From CAWIJJ01 sp963836405 (GTDB lineage: Bacteria; Acidobacteriota; Terriglobia; Bryobacterales; Bryobacteraceae): DNA of 64,000 bases. This document shows positions 36,397-44,257 of this stretch, one piece after another; position 1 is the first letter of the stretch, and each line of letters begins with the position of its first letter. The stretch spans positions 62,001 through 126,000 of the forward strand of contig CAWIJL010000016.1 in NCBI GenBank assembly GCA_963836405.1, in the 5' to 3' direction. The notes under the pieces are model-generated. The model had not been told where the DNA came from and did not search any database. It worked only from the letters and a program-made list of their open reading frames with translations. A program made the position numbers and the translations under genes.

Positions 36397-37659
36397 CTAC
36401 CAGAAGTAGGTAGCCAGCACGCGGGGCGGACCCGAATTCGCGCCCGACAGAGCTGTGGAAACCACGATCTGGATGTTCTTGTCTCGCCAGCCTGCCGGCG
36501 CCGTCCGCACGACCTCTTCGAGGTATGCCGGATCGCAGATCGCCTCGCTGGCCGCGCTGGTCCCGAAATGGGTCAGGCCGGCGGCAATCACCGCAATCCG
36601 TCCGGTAGAGGGGTCTTTGAAGCGCGTGATCAGCGCAAAATCCGTTTCGGGGGGCGGGGCTTCCGGACGGAAATCAACCACCCACTTCTGCTTGGGATTC
36701 GCCTCGTCCCCGATCCAAACCAGGTCGCCAGTCCGGTGGAACCGGTAACGTAACCGGAACTGATCGAGCACGCGCATCGTCCACCGGTTGCGGAACCCGC
36801 CCAACAAGACGATCGGGCTCTCCCGCAAATCTTCGAACTTGGTATTGGCGGCCGACCGGATCCGGAACTTCGTCCTGTGCGGACTCTGCCCCAGGATTCC
36901 CGCGACTGCCGTCACATAGTCGAGCGTGACACGCTGCACGCCGCCGAAGGGCTCCATTTGAGCGGGCGCCCACGCACCGGCCGAAGCTTGGAGGCCCAGT
37001 CCGGCCGGCGCTTCGTCCCCTTCCAGGCAAATCAGGACGGGATCGGGGGAACTCCAAACCGGGCTCCAGAAGAGCTCCAGCGAGTTCGGCACCGCATGGT
37101 TCCACCAGAAAGTAGTCGCCACAACCAGCGCCGCGATGGCCGCAACTGCCGCCGCCGCAACCAACGGCGTGGCCCGTTTCGGCGCCGGCACCAGCACCGG
37201 TAGTGGCTCCGGCGAAGGCACCAGCACCGGTCCGGCGGCCACGGGAATCCAAATGTCCGGCGTATAGCATCCCGCCCGGAATTCGATCCGGATTTCCTGC
37301 TCTCTGCCCGGTTCCTGGTAATACTGCGAAAGACGCCGTCGCACCTCCACCATGGTGGTGCGTACCACCGGGTCCTGGTTCGTGTCATAGTCGGGTTCCC
37401 GGCGGAAGACTTCGATGCCCAGGGTGCGTTCCTTGATGGAGTCGGTGCAGCCGTTCAAAACCCTTTCCACCAGAAACTTGAGCAGCGCCGGATAGCGCTT
37501 GCTATTACGGAACTGGTGCGCTGTCAGAAGACGCTCGAGCTGCTCCCGCACCCGAGCCCGGTCGGCCTCGGTTTCCGGCGCCCTGAGATTTCCCGGCACG
37601 GGCGGACTAACGGATATAGGGGTCATCTGGAGGCATCCCGAAGCATAGGGGGTGATCAT
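36397..37659 (-). CDS. Membrane-anchored protein with cytoplasmic regulatory-type N-terminal domain
   Basis: This 420-residue protein has three parts. Residues ~33-137 form a conserved-looking domain (LLTAHQFRNSKRYPALLKFL, then IKERTLGIEVFRREPDYDTN, DPVVRTTMVEVRRRLSQYY, RAGCYTP), a type seen at the N-terminus of acidobacterial signalling proteins. A Pro-rich linker and one membrane helix at ~164-186 (TPLVAAAAVAAIAALVVATT) come next. A ~230-residue C-terminal domain, presumably periplasmic, follows. The N-terminal domain may bind DNA or a partner; I cannot prove which. The ATG at 37659 lies inside a palindrome (37651-37665). It is upstream of the receptor pair on the same strand. Confidence 0.7.
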   Translation of the reverse strand: MITPYASGCLQMTPISVSPPVPGNLRAPETEADRARVREQLERLLTAHQFRNSKRYPALLKFLVERVLNGCTDSIKERTLGIEVFRREPDYDTNQDPVVRTTMVEVRRRLSQYYQEPGREQEIRIEFRAGCYTPDIWIPVAAGPVLVPSPEPLPVLVPAPKRATPLVAAAAVAAIAALVVATTFWWNHAVPNSLELFWSPVWSSPDPVLICLEGDEAPAGLGLQASAGAWAPAQMEPFGGVQRVTLDYVTAVAGILGQSPHRTKFRIRSAANTKFEDLRESPIVLLGGFRNRWTMRVLDQFRLRYRFHRTGDLVWIGDEANPKQKWVVDFRPEAPPPETDFALITRFKDPSTGRIAVIAAGLTHFGTSAASEAICDPAYLEEVVRTAPAGWRDKNIQIVVSTALSGANSGPPRVLATYFW

Positions 37660-37665
37660 ATCACC
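37651..37665. promoter_or_regulatory. Palindrome overlapping the start codon of the membrane regulator
   Basis: GGTGAT-cat-ATCACC is a perfect 6-base inverted repeat whose 3-base centre is the ATG (minus strand) of the 36397-37659 gene. A protein bound here would block translation or early transcription, so autoregulation is a possibility. The palindrome could equally be chance. Confidence 0.35.
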
Positions 37666-37874
37666 GCCAATTTTTCAAAAATATACTGTAAAGGCTGTAT
37701 TTACCACGTCTCACTTCAGCCGTTGCAAGATGCTACGGCAGGGCGCGGTTGAATCGGCAAACGTCCTGAAATCATATGTTTACGCACCGTAGAGGCACCA
37801 TTCGAACGTGTTCTTGCAAAAGGCTGCCGGCTGCGGGTTCCTCAAACCCCTCCCGATGCTGCCGATAAGGCGGT

Positions 37875-38231
37875 ATGGAACGACGTCAGGAGTCTCGATT
37901 TACGTTGGGAGAAGTGGTCACGATCACGGTGCTCGACCCGTCCGGCGAAGCAGTGGAGGGTCGGGTGACGGACGTTTCCCCGCGAGGTTTGGGAGTGGAA
38001 CTACGCCGCGCCGTCAGCCCTGGAACGGCTGTTCGCATCGACCTGAATGATGGTTTTGTACTGGGGGAGGCGGTCCACGCAGGCCGCCGGGGGGACGCTT
38101 ACTATTGCGGCCTACACTTCGATCAGGCGCTCGCCGGGCTCGCCCGACTGGCGCGAATCGTTCAAGCGTTCGAGGAGGGTTCAGAGCCGCAGGCTATGAA
38201 TTCCACCGGCGAACGCCGCCACCAGAATTAG
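37875..38231 (+). CDS. PilZ domain protein (candidate c-di-GMP receptor)
   Basis: This 118-residue, single-domain protein has the two PilZ signatures: the RxxxR-type block ERRQESRF at residues 2-8 and DVSPRGLGVEL (Asp33, Ser35, Gly38) matching (D/N)xSxxG. These contact c-di-GMP in characterised proteins. A polar C-terminal tail (~25 residues) follows the barrel. No catalytic c-di-GMP gene is nearby, so the target process is unknown. A short gene on the other strand overlaps its last 51 bases. Confidence 0.87.
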   Translation: MERRQESRFTLGEVVTITVLDPSGEAVEGRVTDVSPRGLGVELRRAVSPGTAVRIDLNDGFVLGEAVHAGRRGDAYYCGLHFDQALAGLARLARIVQAFEEGSEPQAMNSTGERRHQN

Positions 38232-38312
38232 CAGCAAACCCAGGAAGAGAACTGTTGCCGCCCATTCGGCCCGATGCCCCCGCTGAAGTTCGGGGTGAAG
38301 AATTCTCCGCAT
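38181..38312 (-). CDS. 43-residue single-helix membrane protein (small ORF)
   Basis: This short reading frame is preceded by GAGGGAGATCGGGAAG, an excellent Shine-Dalgarno at suitable distance from the ATG at 38312. It encodes a basic, amphipathic N-terminus (MRRILHPELQRGHRAEW), then one clear membrane helix (AATVLFLGLLLILVAAFAGG) and a short tail. It runs convergent with pilZ and overlaps its 3' end by 51 bases; the membrane helix lies mostly outside the overlap. Evidence is the ribosome-binding site plus a helix of the right length. I know of no homologue by name. Confidence 0.5.
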   Translation of the reverse strand: MRRILHPELQRGHRAEWAATVLFLGLLLILVAAFAGGIHSLRL

Positions 38313-38410
38313 CTTCCCGATCTCCCTCTTGCTAACAATACCGCAGGAAACTCGCGAGGGGTTTCCCTTTTGTATTCCGTCACCCGTCCACGCTGTTATC
38401 CTGTGAATTC

Positions 38411-39301
38411 GTGATCAATCGCAGAGCGGTAGTCTTCGGAGCTTCCGGTCAGTTGGGCATCGAGCTGGTACGGGAACTCAAATTGCGGAAGTGCGCCGTG
38501 ATGGGCTGGGACCGGGCCCACGTGGACATCACGGACGCTGGAGCCGTACAAAACGCCTTAGCCCAGTTCGATGCCGAAGTGGTGTTCAATTCGGCCGCCT
38601 ACAACCAGGTGGACGTGGCCGAAACCGAGCCGCAGAACGCATTTCTGGTCAACGCCATGGCGGTTCGGAACCTGGCCCTGGCCTGCCGCCAGATGGATGC
38701 CAGACTGGTCCACTTTTCAACAGATTACGTTTTCGACGGCCGCGCGCGCCATCCTTATGCGGAGGACGATCCGACGCATCCGCTGGGCGCATATGCCGTT
38801 TCCAAGCTGGCGGGCGAGTTGTATGCGCAGGCATATCTGGACCGTGTCCTCGTCGTCCGCACCTCAGGCGTCTTCGGGCCGGGCGGGCTCGCCACCGCGC
38901 GCGGCAATTTCGTGGAGCTGATGCTCCGTCTGGCCAACTCGAGCCGGCCCATCCGGGTAGTCGAAGATCACGTGGCCTCTCCCACCTTCGCCCCGGCCCT
39001 GGCGGCCCGCACGCTCGACCTGGTGGAGCGCGGCCACGATGGCGTCTTCCACATCGGCGGAGGCTCGCCCATTACCTGGTTCCAGTTTGCGAAGCTGATT
39101 TTTGAAGTGGCCGGGCTGAATCCGATGCTTTTGGCCACCAACGAACGGGAGTACCGCACCGCCGCGCGCCGCCCGAAGTATTCGGCTCTCTCCAACGGCA
39201 AAATGGAACGCGTGGGGCTGGAGCCTATGCCTCCCCTGCGGGACGCCCTGGAACTCTACTTCGCGGCACGGGCCGACCGCCTCGCAGCGCAGCAGGACTA
39301 G
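38411..39301 (+). CDS. rfbD: dTDP-4-dehydrorhamnose reductase family protein
   Basis: The product is an extended short-chain reductase of 296 residues. The NAD(P) turn is GASGQLG (10-16), the catalytic pair Tyr128-Lys132 lies in YAVSKLAGE, and the family blocks FNSAAYNQVDVAETEP, STDYVFDG and RTSGVFGPGG are all present. RfbD makes dTDP-L-rhamnose from the 4-keto sugar; related enzymes reduce other sugar nucleotides. The other rml genes are absent here, so the exact substrate is not secured. The start is GTG. Confidence 0.82.
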   Translation: MINRRAVVFGASGQLGIELVRELKLRKCAVMGWDRAHVDITDAGAVQNALAQFDAEVVFNSAAYNQVDVAETEPQNAFLVNAMAVRNLALACRQMDARLVHFSTDYVFDGRARHPYAEDDPTHPLGAYAVSKLAGELYAQAYLDRVLVVRTSGVFGPGGLATARGNFVELMLRLANSSRPIRVVEDHVASPTFAPALAARTLDLVERGHDGVFHIGGGSPITWFQFAKLIFEVAGLNPMLLATNEREYRTAARRPKYSALSNGKMERVGLEPMPPLRDALELYFAARADRLAAQQD

Positions 39302-39355
39302 GCCGCGCTCACCCGGCTCAGCGCTTTGGAAGTCGGCGTGCACCCGAATAAGACG

Positions 39356-39838
39356 ATGCCGACGCGTATTCGCAATACGGAAATCTACCCACCCGGCGAA
39401 CGGCTGCCCGTGCGCGATCCCTGGATCGAACGAATTGCCTGGCTCATGGACGGGGCCATACCCGTGGGCCGCTTCCGCATCGGCCTCGACGGGTTTCTGG
39501 GACTTGTCCCCGGCTTCGGCGACCTGCTGGGCGCGATGATCTCCATGCTGATCGTGGCGCGGGCCGTGCAGGCCGGGATCCCGCGGGTGGCGGTGGCGCG
39601 CATGACCGCCAATATCGCCATCGATACCCTGGTAGGCGCCATCCCCCTGTTCGGCGACGTCTTCGATTTCGCATTCAAAGCCAATCTCAAAAACCTGCGC
39701 ATCTACGAGGAGGCAATCTCCCGCCCCGCATCGGCCGAAGTCCGGCATTGGGGGTTCTTCACCGCGCTGTTTCTGGCCGTCGCCGTCCTTGTGCTGCTTT
39801 CCGTCTTGGGCCTGGTGTTCCTGATCCGCGCCCTCTGA
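39356..39838 (+). CDS. DUF4112 membrane protein
   Basis: The core reads IERIAWLMDGAIPVGRFRIG, LDGFLGLVPGFGDLLGAMIS and IDTLVGAIPLFGDVFDFAFK, the characteristic repeated PGFGD/PLFGD pattern of DUF4112. A C-terminal helix (GFFTALFLAVAVLVLLSVLG) follows. The family is membrane-associated with no known activity. I start at ATG 39356 (160 residues); an in-frame TTG at 39326 would add ten. It follows rfbD by 54 bases on the same strand. Confidence 0.82.
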   Translation: MPTRIRNTEIYPPGERLPVRDPWIERIAWLMDGAIPVGRFRIGLDGFLGLVPGFGDLLGAMISMLIVARAVQAGIPRVAVARMTANIAIDTLVGAIPLFGDVFDFAFKANLKNLRIYEEAISRPASAEVRHWGFFTALFLAVAVLVLLSVLGLVFLIRAL

Positions 39839-39876
39839 ATCTTCGGCCGTATTGGAGTAGCATGGGGCGATAACCC

Positions 39877-40773
39877 ATGCGTGTTTCTAGTGCCCTGCTC
39901 ATTCTGATGGCGCTGGCCATTTCCGGCTTCGGTGCCGGCTCCGCGATCCCGCTTTGGCCCAAAGGCGCTCCCGACAAACCAGGCGCGCTGGGCGAAGAGC
40001 GCGATACCACCAAACCGACCGACGCGCTGGTTGGGGGAAAGCGAGTGATCCGGCTCGGCAACGTCGGCAACCCGACCATGACGGTCTACCGGCCCGCGAA
40101 AGATCGCGATACGGGCGCTGCCGTGCTGGTGTTTCCGGGCGGCGGCTATTCGATTCTGGCGATGGATCTGGAGGGCACCGAGATTTGCGAGTGGCTGAAC
40201 TCCATCGGGGTGACCGGCGTTCTGGTGAAGTACCGGGTTCCGGCGCGCGCCGGGCGCCCGCGCTGGGCGGCTCCCTTACAGGACGCGCAACGCGCCATCG
40301 GCCTGGTGCGGCAGCGCGCTGCGGAGTTCGGCATCGACGCCCGTCGTATCGGAGTGCTGGGCTTTTCCGCGGGCGGCCACCTCGCCGCCGCCGCCAGCAC
40401 CAATTACGATGCCCGCACCTACGATGCCGTCGATGCCGCGGATGGCGCCAGCAGCCGCCCCGATTTCACCATCCTGATTTACCCCGCGTATCTGACGGTC
40501 AAAGACGAAGGCGACAAGCTCGCGCCTGAATTGAAGGTGACCAAAGACACCCCGCCCACCTTCCTGGTGCAGGCCGAAGACGACGGCGTGCGCGTGGAGA
40601 CCAGCCTTTTCTATTACGCAGCCTTGCGCAACGCCCGGATCCCCGCGGAAATGCACCTCTATCCTTCCGGCGGGCACGGCTACGGCCTGCGGCCAACCGC
40701 TAAGACCGTGACCACGTGGCCGAAACGGGCCGAGGAGTGGATGCGGGCATCCGGATTCCTGGAAAAACCGTAA
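39877..40773 (+). CDS. Secreted alpha/beta hydrolase (acetyl esterase/xylan esterase type)
   Basis: This 298-residue protein has a signal peptide (RVSSALLILMALAISGFGAG). The oxyanion block VFPGGGYSILA (84-94), the nucleophile Ser164 in LGFSAGGHLA, an acid in QAEDDGV and a His in SGGHGYGL complete the triad. The pattern fits COG0657-type carbohydrate esterases that remove acetyl groups. It is followed after ten bases by a TIM-barrel protein gene, so the two are likely one transcription unit for sugar use. The substrate is inferred only. Confidence 0.83.
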   Translation: MRVSSALLILMALAISGFGAGSAIPLWPKGAPDKPGALGEERDTTKPTDALVGGKRVIRLGNVGNPTMTVYRPAKDRDTGAAVLVFPGGGYSILAMDLEGTEICEWLNSIGVTGVLVKYRVPARAGRPRWAAPLQDAQRAIGLVRQRAAEFGIDARRIGVLGFSAGGHLAAAASTNYDARTYDAVDAADGASSRPDFTILIYPAYLTVKDEGDKLAPELKVTKDTPPTFLVQAEDDGVRVETSLFYYAALRNARIPAEMHLYPSGGHGYGLRPTAKTVTTWPKRAEEWMRASGFLEKP

Positions 40774-40783
40774 AGGAGACACC

Positions 40784-41692
40784 ATGCAGATCACACGACG
40801 TGGAGCAATGGCCGCCCTGGCCGTTCCCTTCGCCCGTGCCGCAGACCGCCCGGTGCGGCTGGGGGGCCCCATTTTTCTCCGGTCCGAAGATCCGGTCCAA
40901 CTCGCTCGCGAGCACCGGCGTCTCGGCTACAGCGCCGCCTACTGCCCGCAGGCCGAGATTGCCGATACCGCCCGCATCCGCGCCATTCATGACGCCTTCG
41001 CCGCGGAAAATGTCGTTATCGCCGAAGTGGGCGCGTGGAAAAACATGCTCGACCCGGATGCCGCCGCTCGCAAGGCGAATCTCGACTACATCGGCCAGCG
41101 GCTCGCTCTCTCCGAGGCCGTAGGCGCGCGCTGCTGCGTTGCCATCGCCGGATCGTACAATCCCCGGATCTGGTATGGAATGAACCCGAAGAATCTCTCC
41201 AGGGAGTTCGAGGATGCCACCGTCCAGAACTGCCGCACGGTGATCGATTCCGTGAAGCCCACGCGCACCGTGTTCACCATCGAGATGATGCCGTGGTCGC
41301 TGCCCGACGGTCCCGATTCCTACCTCTCTCTCATCAAAGGCGTGGACCGAAAGAGCTTCGCCGTTCACCTGGACGTGTGCAATATCATCAACAGCCCGCG
41401 CCGTTTCTATGAAAACCGGGCGGTTATCGAGGAGTGTTTCCGCAAGCTGGGCCGCTCCATCGTGTCCTGCCACGCCAAGGACCTCGCCTGGGTCCCGGAG
41501 TACAACGTGCATTTCGCGGAAGTCGTTCCCGGCCGCGGCGAAATCGATTACGAGGCCTACTTGCGCGAGTTGTCGCGCCTGCCCGTGGACGCGCCATTGA
41601 TGCTGGAGCATCTCAAGAACGCGGCCGAATACGACGAAGGCCGGGCTTACATTCAAAAGGTAGCCGCCCGCACCGGGATCCCGCTCGCCTGA
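40784..41692 (+). CDS. Sugar phosphate isomerase/epimerase-like TIM-barrel protein, Tat-type N-terminus
   Basis: The 302-residue protein starts with a short twin-arginine-like signal (QITRRGAMAALAVPFARAA). The remainder is an AP-endonuclease-2 (xylose isomerase-like) barrel: ARIRAIHDAFAAENVVIAEV, TVFTIEMMPWSLPD with the metal-ligand Glu, VHLDVCNIINS with Asp, SCHAKDLAW with His, and VVPGRGEIDYEAYLREL. Members isomerise or epimerise free sugars or sugar acids; exported versions are common in Acidobacteriota. The substrate is unknown. Confidence 0.82.
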   Translation: MQITRRGAMAALAVPFARAADRPVRLGGPIFLRSEDPVQLAREHRRLGYSAAYCPQAEIADTARIRAIHDAFAAENVVIAEVGAWKNMLDPDAAARKANLDYIGQRLALSEAVGARCCVAIAGSYNPRIWYGMNPKNLSREFEDATVQNCRTVIDSVKPTRTVFTIEMMPWSLPDGPDSYLSLIKGVDRKSFAVHLDVCNIINSPRRFYENRAVIEECFRKLGRSIVSCHAKDLAWVPEYNVHFAEVVPGRGEIDYEAYLRELSRLPVDAPLMLEHLKNAAEYDEGRAYIQKVAARTGIPLA

Positions 41693-41895
41693 AAGCGCGC
41701 GCCCCTACAGGCAGCTCGCACGCTCACCCACGGCTTCCACCTCGTCCGCATCCTCCGGCGTTTCGAGCGGCGGGACTCCCGATTGCGCCTATCCGCGCCC
41801 GCTCCCGCTGCATGCAAACTCACAGTCCGATCTGCCGCCGCAGGTGGCACCGCGGCATTGGCGGTCCCGTGTGCTATGCTTCGGTTCGAAATTCG

Positions 41896-43458
41896 ATGGT
41901 TTCGCGAAGCGGTTCCGCGCGGTGGTCCGACCTGCTTTCCCACGTGGCGTACGCCGCTCAGCCCCGCGAGCGCATTGAAGTGCGCGGCCCCTGCACGGGT
42001 GAAATATTTGCGAGCGTGCCGGCCGCCACTGCGGCGGATGTCCGCCAGGCCGTCGATGCCGCGCGATCCGCGCTGCCCGCCTGGCAGGCGCTCCCGCACC
42101 GCCGCCGCGCCGCCATCTTCCTGCGCTTTCACGATCTGCTTCTCGACCGGCAGGAACAGGGACTGGACCTGATCCAACTGGAAGCCGGGAAGGCCCGCCG
42201 CCACGCCTTCGAAGAGATCCTCGATACCGCCATCGTGACCCGCTATTACGCGCACCGCGCCGGACGGATTCTGCGTCCGCGCCGCCGCAATGGCGCCCTC
42301 CCTTTCCTGACCCGTACGCTGGAACTACGTACGCCGGTCGGCGTAGTAGGAATCGTCTCGCCCTGGAACTATCCGCTCAACCTGGCCATCACCGACGCCG
42401 TCCCCGCCCTGCTCGCAGGCAACGCCGCCGTCCTCATGCCCGATCGCCAGACGACCCTGACCGCGCTCTGGGCTGTCTCCCTGCTCCGCGAAGCCGGCCT
42501 GCCTCCGGCCATATTCCCCGTGCTCACGGGCGACGGCCGGGAGGTGGGGCCCTGGCTTGGCGACTTGGCCGACTACCTCATGTTTACCGGCAGCACGGCC
42601 ACCGGCCGGATCGTTGCCGGCCAGGCCGCCGTGCGTCTCATCCCCTGTTCGCTGGAACTCGGCGGTAAGAATCCCATGCTCGTACTGGAGGACGCCGACC
42701 TCGATGCCGCCGTCGAGGGCGCCGTGCGCGGCTGTTTCGTAGGCGCCGGCCAGGTCTGCGTTTCCATCGAGCGGCTCTACGTGCACGCCTCCCTCTTCGA
42801 CGCCTTCCGGGACCGTCTTGTGCAGCGCACCCGCCATCTCAAGCTGGGCGCCGCTCGCGACTTCGCCATCGAAATGGGTTCGCTCACCTCCGAGCGGCAA
42901 CTGAATACAGTTGAGGAGCACGTCCGCGACGCCTTGTCCCAGGGCGCCGTCCTTCTCGCCGGCGGCAAGCGGCGGCCCGATCTCGGCCCGCTCTTCTACT
43001 CCCCCACCATTCTTGCCGGCGTCCGGGAAGGCATGCGGATGTTCGCCGAAGAAACCTTCGGCCCCGTGGTCGCCCTCTATTCGTTTGAAACCGATGAGGA
43101 GGCGGTCGCCCTCGCCAACGCCTCTCCCTACGGCCTCAGTGCCAGTCTCTGGACGCGCAATCGCGGCCGCGCCCTGCGACTTGCCGCACGCATCCAGGCC
43201 GGAAACGTGAACGTCAACGAAGCTTACGCCGCTGCGTGGGGATCCGTCGATTCGCCCTGCGGCGGAATCAAACAGTCGGGCCTGCATCCCCGCCACGGCG
43301 CCGAAGGAATCCTGAAATTCACGAACAGCCGCACCGTGGCTTCGCAGCGCTGGATACCCATCGCCCCGGTCCCGTGGATGCGCCCGGAACTCTGGGCCGC
43401 CTGGATGTCACGAATGCTTCGCCTTCTGCGACGGCTGCCCCGCTTCCTCGGCTTCTGA
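41896..43458 (+). CDS. Succinate-semialdehyde dehydrogenase, GabD2-like
   Basis: About 520 residues in the aldehyde dehydrogenase fold. SPWNYPLNL (155-163), LELGGKNPMLVLEDADLD with Glu254 and GAGQVCVSIERLYV with catalytic Cys288 are present. The C-terminal block AYAAAWGSVDSPCGGIKQSG with RHGAEGILKF is close to mycobacterial GabD2. The reaction would be oxidation of succinate semialdehyde to succinate. One oddity: where dehydrogenases carry Lys in the cofactor-binding KPD segment, this protein has Met181 (AVLMPDRQT). The frame extends far upstream; ATG 41896 is chosen as the first start consistent with the family N-terminus. The 203 bases before it hold no other gene. Confidence 0.82.
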   Translation: MVSRSGSARWSDLLSHVAYAAQPRERIEVRGPCTGEIFASVPAATAADVRQAVDAARSALPAWQALPHRRRAAIFLRFHDLLLDRQEQGLDLIQLEAGKARRHAFEEILDTAIVTRYYAHRAGRILRPRRRNGALPFLTRTLELRTPVGVVGIVSPWNYPLNLAITDAVPALLAGNAAVLMPDRQTTLTALWAVSLLREAGLPPAIFPVLTGDGREVGPWLGDLADYLMFTGSTATGRIVAGQAAVRLIPCSLELGGKNPMLVLEDADLDAAVEGAVRGCFVGAGQVCVSIERLYVHASLFDAFRDRLVQRTRHLKLGAARDFAIEMGSLTSERQLNTVEEHVRDALSQGAVLLAGGKRRPDLGPLFYSPTILAGVREGMRMFAEETFGPVVALYSFETDEEAVALANASPYGLSASLWTRNRGRALRLAARIQAGNVNVNEAYAAAWGSVDSPCGGIKQSGLHPRHGAEGILKFTNSRTVASQRWIPIAPVPWMRPELWAAWMSRMLRLLRRLPRFLGF

Positions 43459-44220
43459 CTATTTCTGCCCCGCCAGGCGCTCCGCGATCAGAACGTAGAC
43501 CTCGGGATTGAAAACCATCCCGATATGGGTTCCCGTTACCTCGAAGTCATTTCCGGGCTGGCCCGTCACGCAGACGTTCCAGTCCACGATGCCGTCCGTT
43601 TTCGTGTAGATCGCCATGTGCGGCAACTTCTTCGGCAGTTTGTCGATCAGGGACTCGATGAAATTGCAGGTGCAGGCTCCCGTGTAGCAGTCGGGCAGCA
43701 CGTCGCCGCCGTGCCGGTCCAGAATCTGGCTGCGGACCAACTCTGCCGCGCGCAGAATCGAAGGGTGCGCGGAAACCCCGCGGAAGGGCGCTCCCAGGGT
43801 GATTACCGACGCGATGCGGTCCGGCATCTGCACGGCCACCGCTCGCGCCAGGACACCTCCCAGGCTGTGGCCGATCAGGTGTACCTTGCGTCCCGTCGAG
43901 CGATGGGCCTCATCGATCGTCTCCGCCAGGCGCTCGCGGATCAGCAGGTTTGGACACTCGGCATTGAGCCCGATGCCGGAATACCGCGAATCGTACCCGA
44001 TGCGCTGCAGCCACGCCCGCAGTTCCACCAGGTACAGGTCCGTCCCTAGAAACCCGGGGATGACCACCACGGCGGAGCCGTCTCCCTGAGGCACACCCGC
44101 CCCCCAGTAAACAGGCGCCAGCTTGAGAGTCAGAATTTCGAAGCCGACCAGTAATTCCTGCCAAATGGGGAGCGAAACCGAACTGTAATCCCTCTGAACC
44201 TCGTTACGCCGCGAGGCCAT
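43459..44220 (-). CDS. Alpha/beta hydrolase, lipase-like
   Basis: The core is VVVIPGFLGTDLYLVELRAW, then VHLIGHSLGGVLARA with nucleophile Ser119, ASVITLGAPFRGV, and a C-terminal His in VTGTHIGMVFNP. The layout is that of triacylglycerol lipases and related esterases of ~250 residues. It has no signal peptide. The stop abuts the convergent dehydrogenase stop. The neighbour on the same strand is a wax ester/triacylglycerol synthase-like gene, so turnover of stored lipid is a reasonable guess. ATG 44220 is used; GTG 44229 is also in frame. Confidence 0.78.
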   Translation of the reverse strand: MASRRNEVQRDYSSVSLPIWQELLVGFEILTLKLAPVYWGAGVPQGDGSAVVVIPGFLGTDLYLVELRAWLQRIGYDSRYSGIGLNAECPNLLIRERLAETIDEAHRSTGRKVHLIGHSLGGVLARAVAVQMPDRIASVITLGAPFRGVSAHPSILRAAELVRSQILDRHGGDVLPDCYTGACTCNFIESLIDKLPKKLPHMAIYTKTDGIVDWNVCVTGQPGNDFEVTGTHIGMVFNPEVYVLIAERLAGQK

Positions 44221-44257
44221 TCTACCCACAGTTTAACGTAGTCGGTGCGCGCGTGAC

